A stretch of DNA of 64,000 bases from Persicobacter psychrovividus (GTDB taxonomy: Bacteria; Bacteroidota; Bacteroidia; Cytophagales; Cyclobacteriaceae): assembly GCF_036492425.1 (NCBI RefSeq), contig NZ_AP025292.1, positions 3,152,250 through 3,216,249 on the forward strand, written 5' to 3'. Positions 8,850 to 18,327 of this stretch are shown here, piece by piece (the first letter of the stretch is position 1; each line of letters starts with the position of its first letter). Position numbers and translations under genes: made by a program. Below the pieces are notes generated by a model, which was not told where the DNA came from, did no database searches, and saw only the letters and a list, made by a program, of their open reading frames with translations.

Positions 8850-9851
8850 TTACAGTTTCATATCCACCACTACTTTTCCGACCGTTTTTTTGTCATGAAA
8901 AGCCTGTAAATGTAGGGGGGCTACAGAAAGCGGAATGACTTTTACCTGCGGCAGCCTGATTTGTCCACGCATATAAGCCGCCATAAATCCCTGCCCTGCC
9001 GTAATAATGCTTGCTTTTCCCCTGTCGCCAAAACCATGTCCTGCACCCAAAGCCAGCTGATGAAAGCTCATCCCTCTTTGGAAAGGCTGATCATAATCCT
9101 GTGGGCGAACAACATCTACCAGTTCAAGCATTTCACCATCAAAGGCCAGGGCATTGGCGGCCACCACATCATTATCTCCCCCGATGGTATCAAAAGCTTT
9201 TGTAACGCCTTCACCGTCAGTCAGTGCTTTCACCCGTTCCAGAATATCCTCCTTTCGGTAATCAATCACCACGTCAGCCCCAAGACTTTTTACAAATGCG
9301 ATGTTTGAGGTGGAGCAAACGGCGATTACCTGTGGGCACTGCAAAACATTTTTGGCAATCTGCACAGCAAACGAACCGACACCTCCAGATCCTCCAATCA
9401 CCAATAGGCGATCCTGCGCATTTACTTTGAGCTTATCTACCAGTGCCCGCCAGGCCGTCCAGCCAGCACAGGGCATGGCGGCAGCAATATGCGCCTGTAT
9501 TTCATCAGCAACAGAAAGTAGGGTATCGGCATCGTGCACAGCCAAGGAGGCCAGGCCACCGTGGGGTCTGAACATATTGCCATGGTAAAGCACGCGGTCG
9601 CCAACTTTCCAGCCTTTAACTGCTGCACCCAGTGCTTTTATGCGGCCACAAACATCCAGGCCTACCACCCAGTGGGCATTCATTTCGGTGCCGACCATCC
9701 CTTTCCAGTCGATAATTTTGGCATCTACAGGATTCAGTGCACAGGCTTCTACTTCCACCAGCACATCATTAGCCTGTAATGGGGGAGTTGCTGCAGTGGT
9801 TGCATGGTATTCAAATTGATTTGTTGAGGGATTAAATGTAACTGATTTCAT
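8850..9851 (-). CDS. MDR-family NAD(P)H oxidoreductase (zinc-independent, quinone-oxidoreductase-like)
   Basis: 333 residues. N-terminal GroES-like domain (DVLVEVEACALNPVDAKI, then VGDRVLYHG) and a Rossmann domain with the nucleotide-binding GGSGGVGSFAVQ. The usual zinc-ligand Cys/His set of classical alcohol dehydrogenases is not evident, which points to the quinone-oxidoreductase side of the family. Substrate unknown. It converges exactly on the small membrane protein. Confidence 0.8.
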   Translation of the reverse strand: MKSVTFNPSTNQFEYHATTAATPPLQANDVLVEVEACALNPVDAKIIDWKGMVGTEMNAHWVVGLDVCGRIKALGAAVKGWKVGDRVLYHGNMFRPHGGLASLAVHDADTLLSVADEIQAHIAAAMPCAGWTAWRALVDKLKVNAQDRLLVIGGSGGVGSFAVQIAKNVLQCPQVIAVCSTSNIAFVKSLGADVVIDYRKEDILERVKALTDGEGVTKAFDTIGGDNDVVAANALAFDGEMLELVDVVRPQDYDQPFQRGMSFHQLALGAGHGFGDRGKASIITAGQGFMAAYMRGQIRLPQVKVIPLSVAPLHLQAFHDKKTVGKVVVDMKL

Positions 9852-10334
9852 GGGAAACTACTTTTGTTGAACGACGAACGGTACTGTTGTCTTTTCTTTC
9901 AACAAAGCGGAGGGGAGGTATTGTTTCCTGAAATAGGGAATTGGCTGTGGTGCTCCACTCATCCATACTGTCCATTAGTTTATGGATACTGAAAGTATTT
10001 AACCTGCAGATTTTAAGCCGAATTATTCACCAAGTAATTTACTTCTGACAATTATAGCTTAGTGATTAAATTGTTAACCGTCACTTTTCGGTAAAAAAAA
10101 TCCGCGCAAATTCGGCTTGCCTCGCTTTCTTGTCAATCATTTGCTGCTTTGGGAAAATTCAACACAGCTGACGATACCCTCATTTTTCGGCATGGCATCG
10201 AAATGGTGATTTGAGCATCGATCATTCGGGAAGAGTGGAATGTACTGCCAAGACCAACAAAAACCTGATAACGCACGAAAAGCCGACCCCTTGTAGGGAT
10301 CGGCTTCGTATTTTTATTTCTCCGAAGAGAAAAA
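9852..10334. other. Spacer between the oxidoreductase and rplS
   Basis: 483-bp stretch without a convincing gene. A minus-strand reading frame that runs into the end of rplS was rejected as a shadow. The only clear signal is the rplS terminator at 10280-10306. The rest shows no repeat or RNA structure I can support. Confidence 0.5.
10280..10306 (-). terminator. Terminator after the rpsP-rplS operon
   Basis: Stem AAGCCGACCCC / GGGATCGGCTT (one mismatch) with a 5-base loop. On the minus strand it is followed by TTTT, just past the rplS stop codon. Confidence 0.7.
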
Positions 10335-10694
10335 TTAGTTTGCTCTACGCTCTTTGATACGAGCAGCTTTACCTTGACGTCCACGTAGGTAGAAAAGACG
10401 TGCGCGACGTACTTTACCTAAACGAACAACTTCGATTTTATCGACATTTGGTGAAAGCATTGGGAAGATACGCTCTACTGCGATACCTGAAGAGATTTTA
10501 CGAACTGTGAAAGTCTCACCGTTAGATCCTGCGTTGCGAATTTGCATTACAGTACCTTGGTATTGCTGGATACGCTCTTTGTTACCCTCTTTAATTTTAC
10601 AGTGTACGTTTACAGTATCACCGGCTTTGAACTTAGGAAGCGCTGCACGGCGCTCGCTGTTCTCAGCTTCAACGAATTTAATTAGATCGCTCAT
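10335..10694 (-). CDS. rplS: 50S ribosomal protein L19
   Basis: 119 residues, normal length. Contains the L19 core [23 protein letters not shown] split by the usual basic stretches, then [19 protein letters not shown] at the C-terminus. L19 sits at the 30S-50S interface. Last gene of the rpsP-rimM-trmD-rplS operon, 75 bp after trmD, with a terminator beyond it. Confidence 0.98.
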   Translation of the reverse strand: MSDLIKFVEAENSERRAALPKFKAGDTVNVHCKIKEGNKERIQQYQGTVMQIRNAGSNGETFTVRKISSGIAVERIFPMLSPNVDKIEVVRLGKVRRARLFYLRGRQGKAARIKERRAN

Positions 10695-10769
10695 TATTGT
10701 AATCTTATCGTGCCCTCGCAGGACACCATGTCTGAATTATTTAACTGCAAAGGAGCGGCTGATCCGCTC

Positions 10770-11465
10770 TTATTTTTTTGAATCAGCATCCTTGAGTAAT
10801 GCCGGACGACGCTCGCGCGTGCGCTTTACGGATTCCTCAAAACGCCAAGCCTCGATTTTCTTGTGATCTCCGGAAAGTAATACCTTGGGCACTTCCCAAC
10901 CTTTGTAATCCGCAGGTCGAGTATAAACCGGTGGAGCAACCAGACCATCCTGAAAGGAATCGGTCAGTGCAGAGGTCTCATCGCCCAAAACACCCGGAAT
11001 TAATCGGGCAATTGCATCTGTTACGACTGCAGCGCCCAACTCACCACCTGACAGGACATAATCCCCGATGCTGATTTCACGGGTAATGTAATGTTCGCGA
11101 ATACGCTCATCCACCCCTTTATAATGTCCACAGAGAATGATCAGGTTTCCCCCTTTGAAGGCCAGTTCGTTCGCTATACGCTGCTCGAAAAGCTCTCCGT
11201 CAGGGCTCATGTATATGATCTCTTCATACTCCCGTTCTGCCTTCAGTGAATCTATGCACTTAATAATCGGCTCTACCATCATGACCATTCCGGCCCCACC
11301 ACCAAAGGGATAATCATCAATTTGGCGGTATTTATTGGTAGAAAAATCACGCAAGTTATGTAACTCAACGGTGATCAGCCCCTTATCCTGCGCACGCTTC
11401 ATGATTGAGTGCCCCAAAGGACTTTCAACCAATTCCGGTACAACGGAAATAATATCAATTCTCAT
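10770..11465 (-). CDS. trmD: tRNA (guanine37-N1)-methyltransferase
   Basis: 231 residues. Makes m1G37 next to the anticodon, preventing +1 frameshifting. The SPOUT deep-knot motif is clear ([13 protein letters not shown], then IPGVLG), along with the N-terminal [12 protein letters not shown] and FGGGAGMVM segments. It lies 6 bp after rimM, which fits translational coupling. Confidence 0.97.
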   Translation of the reverse strand: MRIDIISVVPELVESPLGHSIMKRAQDKGLITVELHNLRDFSTNKYRQIDDYPFGGGAGMVMMVEPIIKCIDSLKAEREYEEIIYMSPDGELFEQRIANELAFKGGNLIILCGHYKGVDERIREHYITREISIGDYVLSGGELGAAVVTDAIARLIPGVLGDETSALTDSFQDGLVAPPVYTRPADYKGWEVPKVLLSGDHKKIEAWRFEESVKRTRERRPALLKDADSKK

Positions 11466-11471
11466 ACCCTG

Positions 11472-11999
11472 CTAATCCTCTAAATATACTTCCAATAAAC
11501 CATCCGGCAATTGGGTTTCAATTACCTTCGCTTCTTTATCTACTTTGGTTAAAATGTCATCATCCATCGGAACCAAAACCTCCTTGCCATTGGCGTCAAC
11601 GGCAATCAATGGTTGTTTATCATTATCGTAAACAGTTTTCACTGTTCCGAATGCTCCGTGATTGACATCCACCATTCGGAAGCCAACAATTTCGTGGTAA
11701 TAAAATTTGCCCTCGCCCAAATCAGGTAAAACCTCCAATGGCAAGAACAGCTTTATCCCTTTCAATGCATCAGCGTCTTCGGGTGTTTCCACACCCTCAA
11801 AAGTAAATATCGCCTGATCACCTTTCATGCGGATATCCTCCACAATGTAAGGCACCAAACTACCTCCGTGTTCAAGGAATACAGCTTCCAAATCGATATA
11901 GTTGGAAGGAGTGTCAACATCTAAGACAACATTCACATCCCCCTGCAAGCCATGCCGCTTGGTAATGTACCCTAATTCAAAACACTGATCTATACGCAT
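11472..11999 (-). CDS. rimM: Ribosome maturation factor RimM
   Basis: 175 residues. Assists 30S head assembly around S19. The N-terminal RimM barrel carries GYITKRHGLQGDV, and the C-terminal PRC-barrel has KFYYHEIVGF and a typical LVPMDDDILTKVD region. It lies 14 bp after rpsP and 6 bp before trmD. Confidence 0.96.
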   Translation of the reverse strand: MRIDQCFELGYITKRHGLQGDVNVVLDVDTPSNYIDLEAVFLEHGGSLVPYIVEDIRMKGDQAIFTFEGVETPEDADALKGIKLFLPLEVLPDLGEGKFYYHEIVGFRMVDVNHGAFGTVKTVYDNDKQPLIAVDANGKEVLVPMDDDILTKVDKEAKVIETQLPDGLLEVYLED

Positions 12000-12013
12000 C
12001 GGCTATGAATATC

Positions 12014-12556
12014 TTATGCTTCAGTTTCTTCTGCTGCAGGAGCTTCGCCCTCTGCCTCATCAGTAGCAGCCTCTTCAACCTGAGCAGCAGCTTCTGCTTC
12101 AGCTTTACGAGTTGCGATAGCGTCAGCACGATCTTGGTTTTTCTTAGCTTCAGCATCGAAACGCGCTTTAGCAGCTTTATCAGCATCACCAGCCAAACGA
12201 GCGATTTTACCCTCGATTTTAGCCAATTTAGCTTCTTTCCATGCGTTGAATTTCTCGTCAGCAGCTTCTTGAGTGATTGCACCTTTAGCTACACCGATTT
12301 GAAGGTGTTTGCGGAACATTACACCTTTGTATGACAACAATGTGCGAGCTGTGTCCGTTGGTTGAGCACCTTTCATTACCCATTCGAATGCTGCATCTTC
12401 GTCGAAGTCTACAGTTGCAGGGTTTGTGTTAGGATTGTAGATACCCAAGTTTTGGATGAATTTACCATCACGTGGTGATCTTGAATCAGCAACTACCAAG
12501 TTGTAAATTGGTTTTCTCTTGCGTCCACGACGCGCTAATCTGATTTTAACAGCCAT
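12014..12556 (-). CDS. rpsP: 30S ribosomal protein S16 with C-terminal extension
   Basis: 180 residues, about twice the size of enterobacterial S16. The S16 core is residues 1-90 ([28 protein letters not shown]). It is followed by a long Ala/Glu/Lys-rich, probably helical tail ending in acidic residues. Such tails are usual in Bacteroidota S16. First gene of the translation operon. A perfect TAnnTTTG element lies about 65 bases upstream. Confidence 0.97.
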   Translation of the reverse strand: MAVKIRLARRGRKRKPIYNLVVADSRSPRDGKFIQNLGIYNPNTNPATVDFDEDAAFEWVMKGAQPTDTARTLLSYKGVMFRKHLQIGVAKGAITQEAADEKFNAWKEAKLAKIEGKIARLAGDADKAAKARFDAEAKKNQDRADAIATRKAEAEAAAQVEEAATDEAEGEAPAAEETEA

Positions 12557-12619
12557 TTTTCTAAATTTAAAAACGTAAAACGTTATTGAAGGAACACGTC
12601 CCTCTAATTAATTGAGGTG

Positions 12620-12627
12620 CAAATGTA
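12620..12627 (-). promoter_or_regulatory. Predicted -7 element for the rpsP operon
   Basis: On the minus strand this reads TACATTTG, an exact match to the Bacteroidota -7 consensus TAnnTTTG. The upstream TTTG partner is poor (GCTG at the right distance). The predicted mRNA leader is about 55-60 bases. Confidence 0.5.
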
Positions 12628-12790
12628 GGGCTTATTTCCCGAATTATCAGCACCATAGGCTGAGTTTTTCCAAGAATTATTTATTTATTTGATCAATAAA
12701 CCCACTGACCTTCACCTGATTGATTGTACTCGGATTCAAGGGGTTGCGAAAATTGCGCCAAAAAGGTGAACAAAAGCATCTTCACAAAAA

Positions 12791-12817
12791 AACTCAGCGA
12801 CACCACACCGCTGAGTT
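12791..12817 (-). terminator. Terminator after cysteine synthase gene
   Basis: Stem AACTCAGCG / CGCTGAGTT with a 9-base loop. On the minus strand it is followed by a long T run, 28 bases past the cysteine synthase stop codon. Confidence 0.8.
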
Positions 12818-12844
12818 CTTTATATTTTTTTCTGAAGAAAAGTC

Positions 12845-13756
12845 TTAAAACAACCCTTCCGCCGACAAATATCTTTCGCCTGTATCGTAGCAGAAAGTCA
12901 AGATTTTTGATCCTACTGGAATTTCCGGCAATTTCTTGGCAATCGCTGCCAAGGACGCGCCCGAAGAAATACCCAAAAGGATGCCTTCTTCTTTGGCTGC
13001 ACGACGAGCGTACTCAAAAGCCTCTTCTTTGGAAACGGCAATGGCTCCGGTAAGCATTTCTTTGTCCATTACCTTTGGAACGAAACCTGGGCCGATACCC
13101 TGCAATGGGTGTGGACCTGGCTCATTGCCTGAGAAAATCGCACTGCCATCTGGCTCAACAGCGAAAACCTTCATCTTTGGGTGGTGCTCCTGCAATGCAT
13201 TCGCCACGCCCGTGATGTGTCCGCCGGTTCCAACGCCCGTGATCATGTAGTCAAATCCTTCGGACATGTCATGGATGATCTCTTTGGCTGTTTTTTCAGC
13301 ATGTACTTTTGGGTTCGCTGGGTTGTCGAACTGTCGGGGCATCCAGGCGCCTTCGGTGGTTTCAAGGATTTCCTCTGCTTTGGCAATGGCTCCTTTCATT
13401 CCTTTTTCTTTTGGTGTCAAAACCAATTCAGCACCGTAAGCGGTCAAGATACGACGACGCTCCACACTCATTGATTCTGGCATGGTCAAGATAATGCGAT
13501 AGCCTTTCACCGCCGCGACCATGGCCAAACCGATACCCGTGTTTCCTGAAGTTCCCTCGACGATCACACCGCCTTTTTTAAGCTGACCTTTTTCTTCAGC
13601 ATCTTCAATCATGGACAAAGCGATACGGTCTTTGATGCTTCCGCCTGGGTTGGCGCGTTCTAACTTGATCCAAACCTCCACATCTTTACCGAAAAGGTGG
13701 TTTACTTTCACCAATGGGGTATGCCCAATGGTTTGCAGAATATTGTTTACTTTCAT
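12845..13756 (-). CDS. cysK: Cysteine synthase (O-acetylserine sulfhydrylase)
   Basis: Makes cysteine from O-acetylserine and sulfide with PLP. From the ATG at 13754-13756 the protein is 303 residues and begins [16 protein letters not shown], the usual family start. A Met 20 codons earlier gives a tail of no family resemblance and was rejected. The PLP lysine is K42 in [17 protein letters not shown] and the phosphate-binding [10 protein letters not shown] are visible. A TACATTTA box about 17 bases before the chosen start supports it. Confidence 0.93.
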   Translation of the reverse strand: MKVNNILQTIGHTPLVKVNHLFGKDVEVWIKLERANPGGSIKDRIALSMIEDAEEKGQLKKGGVIVEGTSGNTGIGLAMVAAVKGYRIILTMPESMSVERRRILTAYGAELVLTPKEKGMKGAIAKAEEILETTEGAWMPRQFDNPANPKVHAEKTAKEIIHDMSEGFDYMITGVGTGGHITGVANALQEHHPKMKVFAVEPDGSAIFSGNEPGPHPLQGIGPGFVPKVMDKEMLTGAIAVSKEEAFEYARRAAKEEGILLGISSGASLAAIAKKLPEIPVGSKILTFCYDTGERYLSAEGLF

Positions 13757-14201
13757 TTGTAGGCTATTTTGATAAATGTATGACTGCTTTGAATGAGTAT
13801 GATGAACAACTGCCATTATTCTTACATACAGGATAAAAGTTCTTTATAAACGGAATATCATTATAAAGAGTTATACATCATTTTTTAAAAACATTTTTAG
13901 GTTACCTGCCAACAGGCCATAACATGTAAAATGAAGGGTTAATTTTAAGGGTTCTGCATAAAAAAACAATCTTCTGTCAAGAATAAATGGCTTTGCTCCA
14001 AATAAATATAACCCTATCGTGTGATGTTGTATTATTTCTATGCGTTATGAATGAATTTCTATCTTCCCTGCCGCAGTTTTATTTTTGAACATGATTTTTA
14101 ATTCTATGAATAATTATTGATGTTATTTATGTAATTTGATGAGCGTTAAAGCATTTTAGGGAGCGTGGCTGCTCCAACAATTTAACCAAAAGACCAATCC
14201 T
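13757..14201. other. Divergent spacer upstream of the DinB operon
   Basis: 445-bp AT-rich stretch between two genes transcribed apart. I see no gene or repeat. A TATTTTTG sequence near 14082 matches the -7 promoter element and could serve the DinB/NRDE/ATP-grasp operon, but its upstream TTTG partner is weak. Confidence 0.4.
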
Positions 14202-14705
14202 ATGACCATAAAAGTTGTTGCAATTAATCTATTGAACCAACTGAGTGATGCCCTTGAACAACTTGACCGCAGGACATTCCAATTCCCTGTTGAAATCCTG
14301 GGAAACTCAACCATCGGGCAACATGTGCGCCATACACTTGAATTTTTTATCTGCCTTCAAAGTGGGCTCAAAAATCAAACTGTAAACTACGACTCCCGAG
14401 CACGTGACCTCCGTATTGAGGAAGATCTTGATTTCTGCCAGGCGGTGATTGAAGACCTCAAATCCTTTATTGATGCTGCTGAAAATACCCCCCTTACCCT
14501 CGCTGGTGAATATTTGAATGAAAACGATCCGTTGAGTTTTTCCCTGAGCTCCTGCTTTGAGCGCGAACTCGCCTATAATATTGAACATACCGTTCATCAT
14601 ATGGCCATGATAAGGGTTGCTTTCCGTTCCGCATTCCCGCAGGTTAAAGTTGCGGATAACTTCGGAGTAGCAAGCTCCACTGTGGCACACCAAAAAAGCG
14701 AGTAA
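14202..14705 (+). CDS. DinB/YfiT-like four-helix protein
   Basis: 167 residues. The helical pattern and spaced histidines (GQHVRHTLEF near residue 47, then NIEHTVHHMAMIR near 130) match the DinB/YfiT superfamily, whose His triad binds a divalent metal. Several family members act as thiol transferases, but many have no known role. It is the first gene of a three-gene unit with a 4-bp gap to the NRDE gene. Function here is unknown. Confidence 0.7.
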   Translation: MTIKVVAINLLNQLSDALEQLDRRTFQFPVEILGNSTIGQHVRHTLEFFICLQSGLKNQTVNYDSRARDLRIEEDLDFCQAVIEDLKSFIDAAENTPLTLAGEYLNENDPLSFSLSSCFERELAYNIEHTVHHMAMIRVAFRSAFPQVKVADNFGVASSTVAHQKSE

Positions 14706-14709
14706 TATT

Positions 14710-15432
14710 ATGTGTACCGTAAGCTATGTTCCTTGCCGGGATGGTTTTGTCTTTACCTCCAACCGAGATGTCAGCTACCTGCGTACGCCTGCTGTTCCTC
14801 CAAAAATTCATATTGAAGGGCACCTGCCCGTTTTGATGCCCATTGACCCGCAGGGTGAAGGCACCTGGATTGGTGTTTCGCCTTATTTCGATGTGGTATG
14901 TTTACTCAATGGTGGTTTTGATTTCCACCAAAGTGCTCCACCTTACCGCCACAGCCGCGGAATTTTGGTCAAGAATTTACTGTGCGCCTCCACCTTTGAG
15001 TCCTTCAGTGCCCGCCTCGACTGCCACAATATTGAGCCCTTTACTTTAATTGCCGTGAAAGGTCAGCATATTCATGAACTCGTCTGGACAGGCGAAAAGG
15101 TTCATATCCAAAAACTGCCTCCAAACGAGCCGCACATCTGGTCGTCGAGCACACTTTACACCCCTGAGATGCAGGCCATGCGCCGACAGTGGTTCGAGGA
15201 GCACCTTTCAAAATATCCGCACAATGCCGCAAGCATGCAGATATTTCATGAAAAAGCAGGTATAGGCGACCCTGCTGTTGATGTGATGATGGATCGCCCG
15301 TCAATACAGGTGGGGACCGTCAGTACCACGATGGTTCATCAACAGAAAGGTCGGTTTTTCATTCATTATTGGGACAGAAAAACCAACGAACATAAAAAAC
15401 TCACCTTTGAGCCGAGAATTTCACGCCCTTAA
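14710..15432 (+). CDS. NRDE (TANGO2-like) family protein
   Basis: 240 residues. Starts MCTVSYVP and has TSNRD at about residues 17-21, the signature of the NRDE/TANGO2 family, in which the Cys after Met resembles an N-terminal nucleophile hydrolase residue. The biochemical role of the family is not settled; eukaryotic TANGO2 has been linked to haem or lipid handling. It lies 4 bp after the DinB gene and 12 bp before the ATP-grasp gene. Confidence 0.75.
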   Translation: MCTVSYVPCRDGFVFTSNRDVSYLRTPAVPPKIHIEGHLPVLMPIDPQGEGTWIGVSPYFDVVCLLNGGFDFHQSAPPYRHSRGILVKNLLCASTFESFSARLDCHNIEPFTLIAVKGQHIHELVWTGEKVHIQKLPPNEPHIWSSSTLYTPEMQAMRRQWFEEHLSKYPHNAASMQIFHEKAGIGDPAVDVMMDRPSIQVGTVSTTMVHQQKGRFFIHYWDRKTNEHKKLTFEPRISRP

Positions 15433-15444
15433 AGCCCTGTAATA

Positions 15445-16482
15445 ATGACTTCCTTCAGAAAACTAATGATCAAGCTAAAGTCATGGGAATACTGGCCGTG
15501 GCAGTTGGTGTATTTACCTGTGGGCTTGTATTCGATTGGCCATGCGATCAAATCAGGCTCCCCATTTTATTTCAGTGCTTCCAACCCAGCCATAAAAAAT
15601 GGCGGCCTGATGAGCGAGTCCAAATCTGACATTCTGGCTAAAATACCAGAGGCCTATCGTCCGCTGACGGTGTTGTTTCAGGCAGGTCCTACGGCACTCG
15701 AAGAGGTACTGAATTACTTACGAGAGCATGCTATTCAGTACCCTTTCATATTAAAGCCTGACTATGGGGAGAGAGGGAAGGGGGTTCAGAAAATTGAGGA
15801 TGAGCAGGCCCTTACGGCTTACTGTCTGGAGGCTCGGTTGCCATTCATCATGCAGCCTTACATTGATTACCCATTGGAGCTTGGTGTTTTCTACGCACGT
15901 TTTCCTGCATCACCAAAAGGCACTATCAGCTCTGTTGTGATCAAAGAAATGCTGAAAATCAAAGGAGATGGAAAGCGATCCGTCAGGACATTGATGGAAA
16001 GCGACCCGAGGGCTTTTTTGCAACTGGCCCGATTTGAAACCGAGGCGCCCTATCTACTGGAAAAGGTGCCGACTCAAGGGCAACTAATAGAATTGGAGAG
16101 CATCGGTAACCACTGCCGCGGAACCAAATTCATCAATGGAAATCACCTGATCAACAAACAGTTGGAGGTGGTGTTCGATACCATTGCCTTGCAAATCGAT
16201 GGCTTTTATTATGGCCGTTTCGATTTGAGGTGTGCCTCACTTGAGGACCTTTATGCAGGTCAGCATATTCAGATTATGGAACTCAATGGTGCCAAGGCTG
16301 AACCCGCCCATATTTATCATCCTGGGTATTCTCTTAAGCAGGCTTATACGGACTTGTTTGACCACTGGCGTGTCATGGCGGAAATCAGCCGGGAGAATCA
16401 CCGTAGGGGCGTTCCTTATACGCCATTCTGGAAAGGCATTAAGGATTTGGGGGAGATGATCAACATGAACAGGCAGTCGTAG
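15445..16482 (+). CDS. ATP-grasp (D-Ala-D-Ala ligase-like) protein
   Basis: 345 residues. The N-terminal 60 residues are hydrophobic and aromatic (WEYWPWQLVYLP). From about 95 an ATP-grasp fold is visible: PFILKPDYGERGKGV (nucleotide-binding Lys and Gly-rich loop), then MQPYIDYPLELGVFY, and a metal site from GRFDLR together with ELNGAKAEP. ATP-grasp enzymes ligate a carboxylate to an amine or thiol through an acyl phosphate, so a peptide-like product is possible. Substrate unknown. Third gene of the DinB/NRDE unit. Confidence 0.7.
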   Translation: MTSFRKLMIKLKSWEYWPWQLVYLPVGLYSIGHAIKSGSPFYFSASNPAIKNGGLMSESKSDILAKIPEAYRPLTVLFQAGPTALEEVLNYLREHAIQYPFILKPDYGERGKGVQKIEDEQALTAYCLEARLPFIMQPYIDYPLELGVFYARFPASPKGTISSVVIKEMLKIKGDGKRSVRTLMESDPRAFLQLARFETEAPYLLEKVPTQGQLIELESIGNHCRGTKFINGNHLINKQLEVVFDTIALQIDGFYYGRFDLRCASLEDLYAGQHIQIMELNGAKAEPAHIYHPGYSLKQAYTDLFDHWRVMAEISRENHRRGVPYTPFWKGIKDLGEMINMNRQS

Positions 16483-16634
16483 CGAAGGAGCCAAACACCT
16501 GCTGAGGCGGCATCATAAATCCGCTGAAAAACAAAAAAAGTGATGAATGAGCCGTCCTGTCTTCGCCACCTTTTTTGGCTGATTTTCGCTACATCCTAAA
16601 AATCAATCGATTACAATAAAAATAGGTCAAAAGT

Positions 16635-18191
16635 GGGTGTCCCGTTTCTAAATTTTGCCTAATTTAAGGCATGTTTGTGCGTGAAAAACTCAATAAAAGT
16701 GGTAGCATCAGTGTCCAAGTCATCTATAAATCCTCAAAAAAGTACAAAGTTGTTAAGACTTTTGGCTCATCGGCTGACCCAAACGAGATTTTAGCACTTA
16801 AAAATGAAGCAAATCGATGGATTCATGGTCAGACTGGTCAGGTTGTCATTAATTTCGATAATCAAAGAACCGAAACTCAACAGGTCCTTGACAAAATAGA
16901 TCAAGTCAAATCAGTTGGCATTGATCTTCTGCTAAATTCCATTTATGACGAAATAGGCTTTAATCTTGTCGGTGATCTCTTATTTCGAAGATTGGTATTT
17001 TCTCGCATCGAATACCCTGTAAGCAAGCTTGCGACGACAGAGCATTGGTCGTTAAATCATGGAATGAATGTGTCTGTCAATACTGTTTACAGGCTAATGG
17101 ATAAAGTTCATTCTGAGTATAAAGAGATATTACAACATCTTAGCTTCGAACACTCAAAACAAGTTTTAGAAGGCGAGGTGAATATTGCATTTTATGATGT
17201 AACCACTCTTTATTTTGAAACAGATCATCAAGATGATTTAAGAAAAACAGGCTTTTCAAAAGAGGGGAAACATCAAAATCCGCAAATTGTACTGGGCTTA
17301 TTGGTTAGTAGAGGAGGCTATCCACTTGCTTACGAAATATTTGAAGGTAATAAGTTTGAAGGGCATACCATGTTGCCTATCGTGGATGAGTTCTGCAACA
17401 AATATAATATTACCAAGTTGGTAGTTGTTGCTGATTCAGGGCTCATGTCTAATAAAAATGTAAAAGAACTACTTAATAAAGGCTATGGATTTATTCTCGG
17501 AGCAAGAATTAAGAACATGAACAAAGAAGTCAAAGACCAAATATTAAACTTGACTTTGGGTAATGGAGAGTCTGCTGAAATAGCTCAACCTGATGGATTA
17601 AGGCTGATTATTACATATTCTGACAAAAGAGCCAAAAAGGATGGTAAAAACAGACAAAAAGGGCTTGATAAACTCAAGAAGAATATTGCATCAGGTAAGC
17701 TTACAAAGTCCAATATCAATAACAGAGGCTATAACAAATATTTAAAACTTGATGGCGAGGTAAAGGTGCAGTTAGATGAAGAGAAGTTCAAGGAAGATGG
17801 TAAATGGGATGGCCTAAAAGGCTATTTAACGAACGTAGAGGGTAATTCTGATGAAATCATTGCCAATTATGGAGAACTATGGAAAATTGAAAAAGCTTTT
17901 CGTATCTCGAAGACAGACTTAAAAATTAGACCTATATTCCATCGGATTCAAAAAAGAATTGAGAGTCATATCTGCATTTCCTTTGTTGCATATAAGGTAC
18001 ATAAAGAGTTGGAGAGACAGCTCAATATTAAAGAGGCAGGGCTAAGTCCTGAACAGGCAATCAAAATTGCTCGAAGCATTTATGAAATTCAAGTTCCACT
18101 GTCAGATGGCAGCAAAATAAACAAAGTACTTTTGTTGCAACCAGAGCAGGTAAAATTAGCGGAATTATTCAATTTTTGACTTGGGTGTCCC
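16635..18191 (+). mobile_element. IS1634-like insertion sequence
   Basis: About 1.56 kb, one transposase gene. The left end reads GGGTGTCCCGTTTCTAAA. The inverted right end reads GGGACACCCAAGTCAAAA, an imperfect terminal repeat sharing GGG, CCC, TC, AAA and a TAATT block further in. The exact ends are uncertain by a few bases and I could not identify a clean target duplication. The element is AT-richer than the genes around it, which suggests arrival from elsewhere. Confidence 0.75.
16671..18179 (+). CDS. IS1634-family DDE transposase
   Basis: 502 residues, full length and uninterrupted, so probably functional. The catalytic triad of the IS4/IS1634 group can be placed: first Asp in FYDVTTLYFE (about residue 175), second Asp in VVADSGLMSNKN (about 255), and Glu in LWKIEKAFRISKTDL (about 408), the last being the family's Y(2)R(3)E(6)K-like region. 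The N-terminal 80 residues are basic and likely bind the ends. It starts 36 bp inside the left end and stops 12 bp before the right end. Confidence 0.88.
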   Translation: MFVREKLNKSGSISVQVIYKSSKKYKVVKTFGSSADPNEILALKNEANRWIHGQTGQVVINFDNQRTETQQVLDKIDQVKSVGIDLLLNSIYDEIGFNLVGDLLFRRLVFSRIEYPVSKLATTEHWSLNHGMNVSVNTVYRLMDKVHSEYKEILQHLSFEHSKQVLEGEVNIAFYDVTTLYFETDHQDDLRKTGFSKEGKHQNPQIVLGLLVSRGGYPLAYEIFEGNKFEGHTMLPIVDEFCNKYNITKLVVVADSGLMSNKNVKELLNKGYGFILGARIKNMNKEVKDQILNLTLGNGESAEIAQPDGLRLIITYSDKRAKKDGKNRQKGLDKLKKNIASGKLTKSNINNRGYNKYLKLDGEVKVQLDEEKFKEDGKWDGLKGYLTNVEGNSDEIIANYGELWKIEKAFRISKTDLKIRPIFHRIQKRIESHICISFVAYKVHKELERQLNIKEAGLSPEQAIKIARSIYEIQVPLSDGSKINKVLLLQPEQVKLAELFNF

Positions 18192-18296
18192 GATGGCGAA
18201 AACAGGAAAAAAGTGACGGATGAGCCGTGATCGATGGTCTGAAGTATAAAACCTGCCCATCGTCCATCACTGCTCATCAATCACTCATAATAAATA

Positions 18297-18318
18297 TAGA
18301 GGCACTAACAGCCTCTTT
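18297..18318 (-). terminator. Terminator near the lipoprotein gene pair
   Basis: Stem AGAGGC / GCCTCT with a 7-base loop, just past the end of the minus-strand lipoprotein gene. The T run is better on the plus strand (TTTT), so it may work in both directions. Confidence 0.5.
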
Positions 18319-18327
18319 TATGATGCC

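Noticed and set aside
10133..10384. Minus-strand 83-residue frame overlapping the end of rplS
   Set aside because: It spans the rplS terminator and overlaps a certain gene, with no recognisable motif.
11977..12334. Two reading frames over rpsP (plus 12005-12334 and minus 11977-12282)
   Set aside because: Both arise from the repetitive Ala/Lys/Glu codons of the S16 tail and show low-complexity, non-homologous protein sequence.
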